DNA of 55,463 nucleotides from contig CANRTI010000007.1 in assembly GCA_947642635.1 (NCBI GenBank), forward strand, positions 1 through 55,463, written 5' to 3'. The notes below the pieces were generated by a model. That model was not told the origin of the DNA. It searched no databases and worked only from the letters and a program-made list of their open reading frames with translations. The DNA comes from an uncultured Mycoplasma sp. GTDB lineage: Bacteria; Bacillota_I; Bacilli_A; RF39; UBA660. Both the position numbers and the translations under genes were made by a program. This document shows, one piece after another, positions 25,261 through 33,992 of this stretch; the stretch's first letter is position 1, and every line of letters starts with the position of its first letter.

Positions 25261-25855
25261 ATTTATAAATGTAATTGGGTTGCTCCTTATTTTAGGATCA
25301 GCCCTTTTCTCATTTTATTTTATATATAATAAATACCATGATAAAAAAGAAACGGAAAAAATTATTGATAAATTATTTATTGAAGAGGAAGTTGTCCCTA
25401 CTCCAGAAGTAGAGGTAACAGAAACACCAAAGTTTGAAACACCTAAACAAGAAATTCATCTTACTAATAATTATCTAGGATATATTGAACTTTCTAATTA
25501 TGGAATTAAAAGATTAATTACTACTGGAACAGACAAAACAACACTCGACAAAAATTTGGTTGGTACACTTTCTACATCTGCTAATTTAGATGATGAAGTT
25601 GGTAATGTTATCATGGCTGGACACAGTACAAGTAATGTTTTTCAAAAGCTACATTATATGAGAATTGGCGATCAAATAAAAATTGTTACACATAAAAATA
25701 CATATTTTTATAAAATAACCGAAAAACATACTATCAATGATACTGATATGTCTTATTTCCATAAAGTAGAAGATAAAAAGATTTTAACATTAATTACATG
25801 TAAAAATAATGGTAATCAAAGACTTATCGTTATTGCGGAATTATTAAGGGGGTAA
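25235..25855 (+). CDS. Sortase dedicated to the ICE2 adhesin
   Basis: The 206-aa transpeptidase has an N-terminal membrane anchor (residues 8-31) and a sortase core with catalytic His130 (VIMAGHSTS), Cys189 (LTLITCKNN) and Arg196. Sequence and length resemble class D/B-type housekeeping sortases, but the class is not certain. The ATG at 25235 overlaps the adhesin end by 26 bases and has no clear ribosome-binding site, so it is translationally coupled to its substrate. It presumably cleaves the MPKTF motif. Confidence 0.9.
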   Translation: MRKKEKINKFINVIGLLLILGSALFSFYFIYNKYHDKKETEKIIDKLFIEEEVVPTPEVEVTETPKFETPKQEIHLTNNYLGYIELSNYGIKRLITTGTDKTTLDKNLVGTLSTSANLDDEVGNVIMAGHSTSNVFQKLHYMRIGDQIKIVTHKNTYFYKITEKHTINDTDMSYFHKVEDKKILTLITCKNNGNQRLIVIAELLRG

Positions 25856-25858
25856 TAT

Positions 25859-26092
25859 ATGAAAAGATATAATACAAGGTTTATTTTTTATACTACTAAA
25901 AGTTTAAAAAATAAAATGAAAAAAAGAGCTCGTGAGTTAGATATTCCAATGGCCGATTATATCAGAACACTTGTAAAACAAGATTTAATGATTGATACCA
26001 TAACGGATACTAGTACCAATCAAGAAGAAAACTTTAGATATTTAGATAATTATAATAAAAAGTTATCAGGTCAATTTAGAGGTTTAAGATGA
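25859..26092 (+). CDS. Ribbon-helix-helix-like protein (77 aa)
   Basis: The N-terminal half shows an RHH pattern: RYNTRFIFYTTKSLKNKMKK, then ARELDIPMADYIRTLVKQDL. It begins after TTAAGGGGGT and its stop overlaps the next ATG. It probably binds DNA, either as operon regulator or relaxosome helper. The rest is acidic and unrecognised. Confidence 0.65.
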   Translation: MKRYNTRFIFYTTKSLKNKMKKRARELDIPMADYIRTLVKQDLMIDTITDTSTNQEENFRYLDNYNKKLSGQFRGLR

Positions 26093-26700
26093 GTAAAATT
26101 TATGAGATAGATATTTCCTTATTCGATAAAATAAGAATGTATCCTACTTATGATAAATTCATTTTTACAAACAAAGGTAAAAGAAATGTGGTCGCTGTTG
26201 ATAATTCATCAGGCGACTTTTTTACCGAAGACTTTTCAAATAAGACAAAAGGTTTAATTTATTTAGTAAATGAAGAATTTATGCCTAACGATGTTGAAAA
26301 GGAATATAAAACAAATAAAAATAAATACAAACATTACAATAATATAGTTTCCAGTCAAAATGATTATATGCTCGATAAAGATTTATACGATCGTGATTTT
26401 TTAAGTTTTGATCCTAACAAAAAATATGAATTTAATATTGTTGTTGGCTATAAACAAAAGAAAATTAAAGCAAGCATAAAAGACGCTTTAGGTTTAGCAA
26501 GTAATTACGAAAGCGATCTTTTATATAATGATCGAATTATCTTCTCGCCTTTAGGTTTTGAATGGGAATATAACAATAGTTTAATACATAAATATTTAGG
26601 AATTTCCCCAGTAAATAAAAATGGTATAAAATTGCCATATAGTAGCTGGGGATCACCTAAAATTGAAGTATTAGAACAAGAAAAAAGTATAAAAATTTAA
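26089..26700 (+). CDS. ICE2 hypothetical protein (203 aa)
   Basis: I do not recognise this protein. It is Tyr/Lys/Asn-rich and soluble, with segments such as FDKIRMYPTYDKFIFTNKGK and IKLPYSSWGSPKIEVL. Its start overlaps the RHH gene by four bases. The downstream gene follows after TTTAAGGGGGTT. It lies in the transfer operon between the sortase and VirB6-like genes. Confidence 0.65.
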   Translation: MSKIYEIDISLFDKIRMYPTYDKFIFTNKGKRNVVAVDNSSGDFFTEDFSNKTKGLIYLVNEEFMPNDVEKEYKTNKNKYKHYNNIVSSQNDYMLDKDLYDRDFLSFDPNKKYEFNIVVGYKQKKIKASIKDALGLASNYESDLLYNDRIIFSPLGFEWEYNNSLIHKYLGISPVNKNGIKLPYSSWGSPKIEVLEQEKSIKI

Positions 26701-26712
26701 GGGGGTTATAAA

Positions 26713-27615
26713 TTGATAGAATTAGATAAAGAACTAATTAGACGTTGTGATAATCAAAGTATGTATAATAGAGGTAGTCATATTCAAGAAGACGCCGAAC
26801 GTGAATATCAGAGATTTGTAGAATCATACGGAATTAGAGAACTAAATAATAGACAATTAGATATTGTAAATAAAAGAAAAATACAGTTTAAAGACTTAAT
26901 TACAGATAGTTTTAACGAACTATTAGGGGTTAATGCTAATTTTGTACCAGTAAATGTAGCTGGGCCTGCAAAATATCCTGTTGAAAAGATGAATAAGGTA
27001 CAAGATAAAATAGATAATACACTTTTTTCTATCGAAGACAAGATAAAAAAATTCTATAAAAATACTAATGATATGTTAAAAAATGCTTATACAAAAGAAG
27101 AATTTATTAGTATGTATAAGAATGGATATAATGAGCCAATTAATAGTGATGATCCTATCGCAAAAGAAAAATTACAAGCAAAATTAGAATATTTAGAAAG
27201 AAATCATCAATCATATAAAGATTATAATAAAAAAGCTCGTGCAAATGGCGAACAACCTTTAGCACCTTACGTCTTACAAAATTCTAATCAAAATATTAAG
27301 AGTGTTAAAGATCGTTTGGCCTTACTTGAAAAAATGGATAATATAAAAGATGTTGGGTACTACTTTAATGAGGGCGAAGTTCGTTTTGATAAGGTAGATA
27401 ACCGAGTAAAGATATTTTTTGATACTAAACCGAATGAAGACATTAGAAACGAATTAAAAAGTCATGCTTTTAAATGGTCGCCTACTAATATGTGTTGGCA
27501 AAGAAAACTAACACCAGACGCTATTTATATGACTAAAAGAATGTTTAAAGATATTGGAAGTTTGGAAATTAAAAAAGTTTACGATTGTACCGAAGATAAA
27601 ACTATAACAATGTAG
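26713..27615 (+). CDS. ICE2 protein with C-terminal domain seen in mobile-element DNA-processing proteins
   Basis: The first 200 residues are helical and unrecognised. The last 75 residues (VGYYFNEGEVRFDKVDNRVK, then NELKSHAFKWSPTNMCWQRK) match a short C-terminal module that I know from phage and ICE proteins such as large methylase/helicase or DUF3560-type proteins, where it often ends with a WSP..WQR pattern. Its function is not established. TTG start after TTTAAGGGGGTT. It lies directly before the VirB6-like gene. Confidence 0.65.
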   Translation: MIELDKELIRRCDNQSMYNRGSHIQEDAEREYQRFVESYGIRELNNRQLDIVNKRKIQFKDLITDSFNELLGVNANFVPVNVAGPAKYPVEKMNKVQDKIDNTLFSIEDKIKKFYKNTNDMLKNAYTKEEFISMYKNGYNEPINSDDPIAKEKLQAKLEYLERNHQSYKDYNKKARANGEQPLAPYVLQNSNQNIKSVKDRLALLEKMDNIKDVGYYFNEGEVRFDKVDNRVKIFFDTKPNEDIRNELKSHAFKWSPTNMCWQRKLTPDAIYMTKRMFKDIGSLEIKKVYDCTEDKTITM

Positions 27616-27622
27616 GAGCTTT

Positions 27623-29068
27623 ATGTTTTTACAAGTACTAACGGTTACCCATGAATCAGCTGGCTGGATCAGCGACGCTATTCGTTGGGTATTTTGGTTA
27701 CTTGCAAAAGGTGTTTTAATATTACTTGACGGAATGTTTTTAATCATTAATGATATATGGAAATTCAAGTTTTTTGACAATGAGTATGTTAATAAAATAT
27801 ATTCAGTTGCAATCATCGTAGCTTGTACGTGGTTAATATTAAAAGTTATTCTGGAAATTATTATGCACTATTTTGTTAATCAAGATGACAATTCATCACC
27901 GACTAGAGTTATAAAAGGTATTATCTTTAGTATTGTAATGATGTTCTTAATACCACCACTTTTTAACTGGGGTTATAATGTTTCATCTAAAATGACACAA
28001 TACGTTATTTCTGCTTCATCAACTGCCTCTACAAGTCCTACTTCATTTGAGGCGAGTATGTCATCAATGATACTTACGGCCTTTGCTGATGATAGTAAAA
28101 TGGACGAGAAAGATAAGAAATATTTTATAGAAAACTGGTTTACCGCTGATTATAACGAAGTGATGAACGACGGCCTATTTGATAGCGGCGAATATAAATA
28201 TAGTTTTCATACGTTCTCTATTTTCTTAATAGGTCTGTTAGTTGTCGTCTTACTTTTATTTATAGGTATACAAGTCGCTAAGAGAGTAATAGAACTCGCT
28301 CTGTATAAGGCCATAGCACCTTTTGTTTGTACTTCCCTTATCTCAAATCGATCACACGCATTTGAGGTTTGGGTTAAAGGTGTTATGGGTACTTTTCTAG
28401 TAACGGCGGTACAATATCTTTGTATAGGAATTTTATTTAATGTCTTTGGATCAGTAGTTAAGGGTACGCAATATCCAATGTCCGTTATTTTAATTACAAT
28501 CGGATCACTTCTATTTATTATTTCATCACCGCAATTAGTAAGCGCTTTATTAAATGCAAATACTGGTACAATGTCTAATATGAGTGAATTACATTCTTTA
28601 GCTGCACTAGGTACAAGTATGATTGCGATGTCTAAATATGGAAGTACAACAGATAATTCATCATCTACTAGTCAAAACAACGATAATTCATCTTCTAATG
28701 GGGATACTTCCCCTAGTAGTACGAGTGGCGATCCAAACATCAATAATAGTTCTAATTCTTCTAACTTTGGATCTGCTAATTCTCAAAATTCAGAAGATAC
28801 AAGCTCATCTAGTAACGAAAATGTAAACTCTTCTTCCAACGAGGGTGGAAGTGGTTATACAACAGATGATATCTCTTCTTCTGATATAGGTAATTTTGAA
28901 AGTGATACTTTTAGCATGAATGAAAACACTTCACTAGCTGATAGAATAGATGTTTATAAGGATATGGTCGATAATAATAATTATTCATTCAATAAAGATA
29001 GTACTTTATATAAAACAAATATAAATGATTGGAGCGATAAAGATGTATTTAATACCAAAGAACATTAA
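27623..29068 (+). CDS. VirB6/TrbL-like inner-membrane channel protein
   Basis: Several hydrophobic segments cover residues about 10-45, 60-85, 90-125, 190-225, 240-275 and 285-315, as in VirB6/TrbL/TrsL polytopic channel proteins. After residue 330 a hydrophilic tail of about 150 residues is dominated by Ser and Asn (SSSTSQNNDNSSSNGDTSPS), which may be an extracellular or cytoplasmic brush. TAGGAG precedes the ATG. It is followed by the PrgI and VirB4 genes in the standard order. Confidence 0.8.
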   Translation: MFLQVLTVTHESAGWISDAIRWVFWLLAKGVLILLDGMFLIINDIWKFKFFDNEYVNKIYSVAIIVACTWLILKVILEIIMHYFVNQDDNSSPTRVIKGIIFSIVMMFLIPPLFNWGYNVSSKMTQYVISASSTASTSPTSFEASMSSMILTAFADDSKMDEKDKKYFIENWFTADYNEVMNDGLFDSGEYKYSFHTFSIFLIGLLVVVLLLFIGIQVAKRVIELALYKAIAPFVCTSLISNRSHAFEVWVKGVMGTFLVTAVQYLCIGILFNVFGSVVKGTQYPMSVILITIGSLLFIISSPQLVSALLNANTGTMSNMSELHSLAALGTSMIAMSKYGSTTDNSSSTSQNNDNSSSNGDTSPSSTSGDPNINNSSNSSNFGSANSQNSEDTSSSSNENVNSSSNEGGSGYTTDDISSSDIGNFESDTFSMNENTSLADRIDVYKDMVDNNNYSFNKDSTLYKTNINDWSDKDVFNTKEH

Positions 29069-29321
29069 GGTAAAACGTGAAATTTTTAAAGGTTATGGAA
29101 TAAAAGAAGTATTATTACTAGGGTTATCCGTTTTTATAGGGTTTATCCTAGCTAAATTATTCGGTAAAGGTCTAGTAAAAGTTTTCTTCTTTTGTTTCTT
29201 TCCAATTCTAACATTCTTAATTACCTTACCAATGCCTAGCGGTAACGGTAATATTTTGGGTATTTTAATTAAAATGATAAGGTTTAGATTAAGTCAAAAG
29301 AAATTCAAGAAATATGCTTGA
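29043..29321 (+). CDS. PrgI/VirB3-like small membrane protein
   Basis: The 92-aa product begins MYLIPKNIKVKREIFKGYGI, the typical N-terminus of PrgI-family conjugation proteins. Two hydrophobic segments follow (VLLLGLSVFIGFILA and VFFFCFFPILTFLITLPM) and a basic tail. I chose the ATG at 29043, which has GGAG upstream and gives the family-like N-terminus; it overlaps the VirB6-like gene by 26 bases. The stop codon (TGA) lies inside the -35 box of the next promoter. Confidence 0.8.
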   Translation: MYLIPKNIKVKREIFKGYGIKEVLLLGLSVFIGFILAKLFGKGLVKVFFFCFFPILTFLITLPMPSGNGNILGILIKMIRFRLSQKKFKKYA

Positions 29322-29443
29322 CAAATTGCGACATATTTTTTATAATTATATTGTTGAATGGCACAGGAAGTATAAGTTGCATCCGTTCAATGATGTAATG
29401 TAGTATATAAACAATCTTAATCTGCATAGAGATTGTTTTTTTT
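29318..29443 (+). ncRNA. Consensus promoter and terminated RNA D inside the transfer operon
   Basis: TTGACA (29318-29323), exactly 17 bases, TATAAT (29341-29346): a perfect consensus promoter. A transcript from about 29353 would end at AACAATCT/AGATTGTT (29410-29437) plus eight T, giving about 90 bases. Inside, TTGAA and TTCAA around 29353-29390 can form another hairpin. It has no coding frame and could be a small RNA or an attenuator for the downstream genes. Confidence 0.6.
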
Positions 29444-29497
29444 ATGATTGGTTTTCTTTTACCAGTCTTTTTTATTTTATTAGTAAGGGGGTTAAAA

Positions 29498-30328
29498 ATG
29501 AATAATAAAGTTGATGATGTCCTTTTCTTTTTATTAAAAGCAAAAGAAAATATTGTTAACAATTCTAATATTAATATAAATGATAATACTTATAAAAATG
29601 TTATTACTGGTTTAGATAACATAATTACTGATTATACAATCAATAATAAAATGAGTAATAAAGAAATATTAGATTGTGCTCTTTCTTTATATGAACGAAA
29701 ACCTAAAAAAAATTTTTTCACAAAATTAAATAACATTCGTCCTAAAAAAATCATTGAAAATATTAAAAATAAAATTAATGAAAATCATAAAAAAAAAGAG
29801 TTTAAAGAACAATACGAAAAAGAGCTTGTAGATCTAGTCAAAGAAAGATTAAAAACAATGATTGACGAAGATCGAAAAAATAAAGATAAAACAAAAGATG
29901 ATATAGAAAAAGACTTAAAACCTGATAAGGAAAAAGTTTTTGTAAATAATGGGATCATAGATATTTCTAATAATGAAGTTCCAGAGAAAGATTTAAAGTC
30001 TATCCCTATCTATAATAAAGACATAGTCGAAATTATAGATACATCAAAAGTTGGAAATTTTATTTTTAAAGATGATGATAATTATTGTGTTTATCGTCAT
30101 ATTGATAATGAAAATAAAAACAAAAATATCAGTAATTCTAATATAGTAAAATTTAATAATATGGGCCAAGCTGTTATTTATGCTATCGATGATAAATTAT
30201 CCGAAAAAGAAGTCAAAACAAATTTTGAAAAATATAAAAATAATTATGGGAATTTAGCAAGTTACATAGATGATAAACGAGGTCTTACTAATGTAAAAAC
30301 AAATATTGTAAATAATATAAAAATTTAA
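29498..30328 (+). CDS. ICE2 hypothetical coiled-coil protein
   Basis: I chose the ATG at 29498 because GTAAGGGGGTT precedes it. The 276-aa product has an N-terminal helical domain of about 65 residues (VDDVLFFLLKAKENIVNN, then KMSNKEILDCALSL), a long Lys/Glu-rich coiled region and a C-terminal domain of about 130 residues (GNFIFKDDDNYCVYRHIDNE). The N-terminal domain is repeated in the next gene. Function is unknown. Confidence 0.68.
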   Translation: MNNKVDDVLFFLLKAKENIVNNSNININDNTYKNVITGLDNIITDYTINNKMSNKEILDCALSLYERKPKKNFFTKLNNIRPKKIIENIKNKINENHKKKEFKEQYEKELVDLVKERLKTMIDEDRKNKDKTKDDIEKDLKPDKEKVFVNNGIIDISNNEVPEKDLKSIPIYNKDIVEIIDTSKVGNFIFKDDDNYCVYRHIDNENKNKNISNSNIVKFNNMGQAVIYAIDDKLSEKEVKTNFEKYKNNYGNLASYIDDKRGLTNVKTNIVNNIKI

Positions 30329-30344
30329 GGGGGTTATAAAATAT

Positions 30345-30608
30345 ATGAATAAAACTGATGAAGTGTACGTTACACTTTTAAAAGCGAAAGAAAAAATCGC
30401 ATTATATAACAAAGAAAAAGTTAAAAATCAAAATTGGAATAATTTTTATAATGGTATAGTTGAGAAAGTCGATGACATCATTGTAGATTATGCGATCACT
30501 ACTAAAATGTCAGAAGAAGAAATATTGAATTGTTTATTTGAAGTTGGAGCGGATCATAAAGACAGTATTTTTCATGAAACTTATTGTAATATAAAAATGA
30601 ATATCTAA
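30345..30608 (+). CDS. Paralogue of the N-terminal domain of the preceding gene
   Basis: The 87-aa protein aligns with residues 1-70 of the upstream product: DEVYVTLLKAKEKIALYN and YAITTKMSEEEILNC correspond to DDVLFFLLKAKENIVNN and YTINNKMSNKEILDC. It starts with ATG after TTAAGGGGGTT. The pair suggests local duplication and perhaps hetero-oligomers. It precedes virB4 by 19 bases. Confidence 0.68.
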   Translation: MNKTDEVYVTLLKAKEKIALYNKEKVKNQNWNNFYNGIVEKVDDIIVDYAITTKMSEEEILNCLFEVGADHKDSIFHETYCNIKMNI

Positions 30609-30627
30609 AAAATATGGGGTTTTGGAT

Positions 30628-32958
30628 ATGAAAAAGAATAAAGTTGAAAAGTCTGTATTAAATTTACTTCCTTTTAAGGAAGTATGGAACGATCTTTTAT
30701 ATCTTGATAATGATAAGGTTGTAGGCCTTATTCGTATCAATAGTATTAATTTACAGTTATATTCCAATGAAGAACAAACGTCTAAAATATTCCAATTAAG
30801 AAAAGTATTATTAAGTTTAGAATATCCTTTTAAAATTATAGCTCTTGATAAGCCCGTTAGTTTAACGGATCATATCGAGAATTTACATTATCTATCTCAA
30901 AGTACAGATGATGAAGTAAAAAAGAAATTACTTGATGAGGATATTCATTTTGCTAATACCATTATGAATAAAAATATCGTCAATAATCGTGAATTTTATT
31001 TACTTATTGATGAAGACAAAGACAATGCTAAATTGTTAAAGTCTAAAATAAATGATATTACTTCTCAATTAAGTAATATCGGTCTAGCTTCAGAACAAGC
31101 TAAAACTGATGAGATTAAGGAAGTCCTATTTACTTACCTTAACCCTCAAGAATCACTAGAAATTTTTAAACAAGATTCTAGTATAAAATCAATTAAAGAA
31201 AAGATCGCACCTATCGCTATTAAATTCAATGAAAAAGATATGTTACTAGGCGATGTGTTCGCTACAAGTATGATTGTTGATACTTTCCCCTCTTACACTA
31301 GGGGAAGTTGGTTAGGTATGTTATCTAACATAAAAAATACTCGTATGATTATTTCTGTTAAGCCAATGGATAATGTAGAAGTCTCTAAAACATTAAAAAA
31401 AGGTATGTCAGAAACAAGAAGTAAATATATCAATACTAATGATAGAAACGATCAAATCATGCTTAAAAATCAATTACAAGATTACGAGCAATTAACAAAT
31501 AAAATGGATCGCGAGAATGAAAAAATGCTACTGATGTCGGTAGTATTTTTTTCTTATGCGGATACAAAAGAAGAACTTTCAAAAAGAATTAAAGAGATAA
31601 AGTCTGCGATGTCTTCTCTTAATCTTCGTGGATCACAATTAATATTCGAGCAAGAACAGGGTTTTAAAACTGCTCTTCCTACTTTGGATATGCCAATACA
31701 AGAAAATTTTGGCCTTCCAATGCCAGCGACAACGGTAGCAGCAAGTTTTCCTTTTGTCTTTGAATCGATACAAGATGACGGAAATTCAATTATACTAGGC
31801 GATGATATAAATGGCGGTCTTACCATGTTTGACTTATGGAAAAGAACTAATAAGAGAACTAATTCTAATGTTTGTATTATCGGTAAAAGTGGATCTGGTA
31901 AGTCCACCCTTATTAAAAAATTAATTCGTGGTAACTGGGCCAGAAAAACTAAAATTGTATGTATCGATCCAGAACGTGAACTAAAAGATATGTGTTTGTC
32001 CGTTGGGGGTACTTGGATAGACGCTGGTAGTGGATCAGGGTTTATAATTAACCCTCTTGAGATAAAAAATTCTACCAATGATGAAGATAATAATGTCGCC
32101 GTCATTAAACATTTACAAACATTTAGAACATTCATTAAATATTATTTTAAAGATTTAACAGAACTTGAACTTACTAAAATTGAGGAAATACTTTTAAGAA
32201 CTTATAAAAATAAAGGTATTACTTTAGATACTGATGTAAGTAAGTTATCTTCTAATGACTATCCAATTATCACAGACTTTCATAATGAGATTGTTAAAGA
32301 ATTAGAAAAAGCTAAAAGTGATAAACGTGTCAATGATGACAATGTTAAGTCTTTAGAAAAGATCGAGGCCATAGTAAGACGTATGACTACTGGTGTTGAT
32401 AGTAAGTTATGGAATGCTCCGAGTAATGTAGATTTAAGTTCTGATTTTATCGTTTTTGATATTCATAGTTTGCTTGAAAGCGATGACACAATTTTAAGAA
32501 CACAGTTCTTTAATATCCTATCTTTATGTTGGCATATTATCAGTCAAGATCGCGACGAACAAATTATGTTGATTATAGATGAAGCTCATCTCTTAATCGA
32601 TCCTAACAATAAAGACGGCCTAGAATTTCTAAAAAGAACAAGTAAACGAATTAGAAAGTATGCGGGAAGTATGGTTGTATGTACTCAAAATATGATTGAT
32701 TTTACTTCCCCAGAAGTTGTTAGATACGGTCAAGTTATTGTTGATAATTCTGATTATCAATTTGTTTTAGCACAAGGTAGCGAAGAAATTATCTCACTTC
32801 AAAAAGTATTAAGGTTAAGTGAAAATGAACGTCGTTACTTACAAACGGCTGGTAAAGGTCAAAGTTTACTTGTTATCTCTCATGATAAACGTGTTCCTAT
32901 TTTTATACATCTTCGTCAAGAAGAAAAAGAATTATTTGGTAAAGGCGGTGGCCGATAA
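30628..32958 (+). CDS. VirB4-family conjugation ATPase of ICE2
   Basis: The 776-aa ATPase has Walker A (GKSGSGKSTL) near residue 418 and Walker B (MLIIDEAHLLID) near residue 647, with the RRMTTG and CTQNMIDF segments of the TraE/VirB4 group. It has two possible starts, TTG 30622 and ATG 30628; ATG with GGGG about 10 bases upstream is preferred. The N-terminus (KSVLNLLPFKEVWNDLLYLD) is the docking region that seems to be disrupted in ICE1. It is followed by the M23 gene. Confidence 0.93.
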   Translation: MKKNKVEKSVLNLLPFKEVWNDLLYLDNDKVVGLIRINSINLQLYSNEEQTSKIFQLRKVLLSLEYPFKIIALDKPVSLTDHIENLHYLSQSTDDEVKKKLLDEDIHFANTIMNKNIVNNREFYLLIDEDKDNAKLLKSKINDITSQLSNIGLASEQAKTDEIKEVLFTYLNPQESLEIFKQDSSIKSIKEKIAPIAIKFNEKDMLLGDVFATSMIVDTFPSYTRGSWLGMLSNIKNTRMIISVKPMDNVEVSKTLKKGMSETRSKYINTNDRNDQIMLKNQLQDYEQLTNKMDRENEKMLLMSVVFFSYADTKEELSKRIKEIKSAMSSLNLRGSQLIFEQEQGFKTALPTLDMPIQENFGLPMPATTVAASFPFVFESIQDDGNSIILGDDINGGLTMFDLWKRTNKRTNSNVCIIGKSGSGKSTLIKKLIRGNWARKTKIVCIDPERELKDMCLSVGGTWIDAGSGSGFIINPLEIKNSTNDEDNNVAVIKHLQTFRTFIKYYFKDLTELELTKIEEILLRTYKNKGITLDTDVSKLSSNDYPIITDFHNEIVKELEKAKSDKRVNDDNVKSLEKIEAIVRRMTTGVDSKLWNAPSNVDLSSDFIVFDIHSLLESDDTILRTQFFNILSLCWHIISQDRDEQIMLIIDEAHLLIDPNNKDGLEFLKRTSKRIRKYAGSMVVCTQNMIDFTSPEVVRYGQVIVDNSDYQFVLAQGSEEIISLQKVLRLSENERRYLQTAGKGQSLLVISHDKRVPIFIHLRQEEKELFGKGGGR

Positions 32959-32981
32959 TAGAAGATATAGTCGGTAAAATA

Positions 32982-33647
32982 ATGAGAGGTAAAATGCTTA
33001 TAGCACTTCTTCCCGTCGCTGGCGTTATCTTTATAGTTTTAATTATACTTGCTATCATCGCTGCATTATTTGGAAATGAGGAAACATTTTATAGGTCATA
33101 TTTTGTTCTTCCATTCGATACTAATACTTATACGATTACATCGCCTTATGGGGAAAGAACAGATCCTATTAATAATACTACTGCTTTTCATAGTGGTATA
33201 GATGTTGTACCCACTTCCTCAAATATTGTGGCCGTAGCTGACGGAACAGTAGTTATAAGTGAAGTTCAAGAATCAGGGGGCGAAACGGTCGCCATAGAAC
33301 ATAAAGTCGGTGGAGTTATGTACCGAACTTTCTATCATCATTTAAAAGAAAATTCAAGAACGGTAAAGGTTGGCGATACAGTTAAACAAGGTCAACAAGT
33401 CGGAATTATGGGCTCGACTGGCCGAAGTACTGGCGATCATTTACACTTTTCTCTTCAAAAATATAATGTTAAAAATCAGAAATTTGAGTACACCGATCCA
33501 AGTATTATTATAAATAATAAGGTTACTTCAAAAGAATATTCATTATTTGATTATACGGATAATAAATTTAGTTTTCCAAACAATAATGACTATATGAAAG
33601 ATAAATTACCTACACCAGATTATAAAAAACCTACTATAACACCATAA
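32982..33647 (+). CDS. Membrane-anchored M23 metallopeptidase (VirB1-like) of ICE2
   Basis: A membrane helix (LIALLPVAGVIFIVLIILAI) is followed directly by a LytM/M23 domain: SPYGERTDP, HSGID near residue 70, and GRSTGDHLHFSL near residue 152 hold the zinc ligands. At 221 aa it lacks the extra N-terminal domain of the ICE1 version. The ATG at 32982 has no clear ribosome-binding site. The frame is open up to ATA codons near 32958, so a near-cognate start or coupling to virB4 is possible. It is the last gene before the oriT region. Confidence 0.88.
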   Translation: MRGKMLIALLPVAGVIFIVLIILAIIAALFGNEETFYRSYFVLPFDTNTYTITSPYGERTDPINNTTAFHSGIDVVPTSSNIVAVADGTVVISEVQESGGETVAIEHKVGGVMYRTFYHHLKENSRTVKVGDTVKQGQQVGIMGSTGRSTGDHLHFSLQKYNVKNQKFEYTDPSIIINNKVTSKEYSLFDYTDNKFSFPNNNDYMKDKLPTPDYKKPTITP

Positions 33648-33659
33648 TTATATGATTAA

Positions 33660-33691
33660 AATTATGGCCTAACTTTAGGCCGTAATTTTTT
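33660..33691 (+). terminator. Terminator of the ICE2 transfer operon
   Basis: A 12-bp stem (AATTATGGCCTA with TAGGCCGTAATT, one G-T pair, 4-base loop) is followed by a run of T. It is the strongest terminator in the element and ends the virB operon. Confidence 0.85.
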
Positions 33692-33740
33692 CATATATTC
33701 ATATATAATTTGACGAGAATTTTAAAAAAATTAAAAAAAT

Positions 33741-33902
33741 AAGTGTTTACGATTGTTACACACCCCTTATAAATAAAGGGCTGTTGTGTAAACGATTGTA
33801 TAACAAATTCTTCAAATGTAAACACTTGTGTTTCATCAAATGCCTTATGAAATAAGGGAAAACTAGCCACTGGCTAGTTGTTTGTAAACAGGATTTATCC
33901 TG
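33741..33902. other. Candidate origin of transfer (oriT) of ICE2, multiple hairpins
   Basis: AAGTGTTTAC (33741-33750) and GTAAACACTT (33818-33827) are perfect inverted repeats. Between them lie a near-direct repeat (TTTACGATTGT / TAAACGATTGT), the pair TTACACA / TGTGTAA, and CCCTT/AAGGG. Further hairpins follow: CCTTAT-GAA-ATAAGG, the 9-bp palindrome AACTAGCCA-C-TGGCTAGTT (33861-33879), and CAGGAT-TT-ATCCTG (33889-33902). The TTACACA/TGTGTAA element and TATCCTGC also occur in the ICE1 candidate. The place before the RHH and relaxase genes fits oriT. Confidence 0.6.
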
Positions 33903-33946
33903 CTTTAAAAAGGTTGTAAATATTTAGAAGTTTTTAAGTATTTTAT

Positions 33947-33982
33947 GGCCGAGAGTTAGGCCGAAGTTATGGCCGAAAGAAA
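33947..33982 (+). repeat. Three 12-bp iterons starting GGCCGA
   Basis: GGCCGAGAGTTA, GGCCGAAGTTAT and GGCCGAAAGAAA start at 33947, 33959 and 33971, an exact 12-base period. They lie between the hairpins and the first RHH-type operon gene. Related GGCC words occur in the terminator at 33660. They are likely binding sites for the RHH proteins encoded just downstream. Confidence 0.55.
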
Positions 33983-33992
33983 GGAAATTTTT

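Noticed and set aside
31554-32135. Minus-strand 193-aa frame inside virB4 of ICE2
   Set aside because: It is antisense to a clearly conserved ATPase with Walker motifs and has no start signals of its own.
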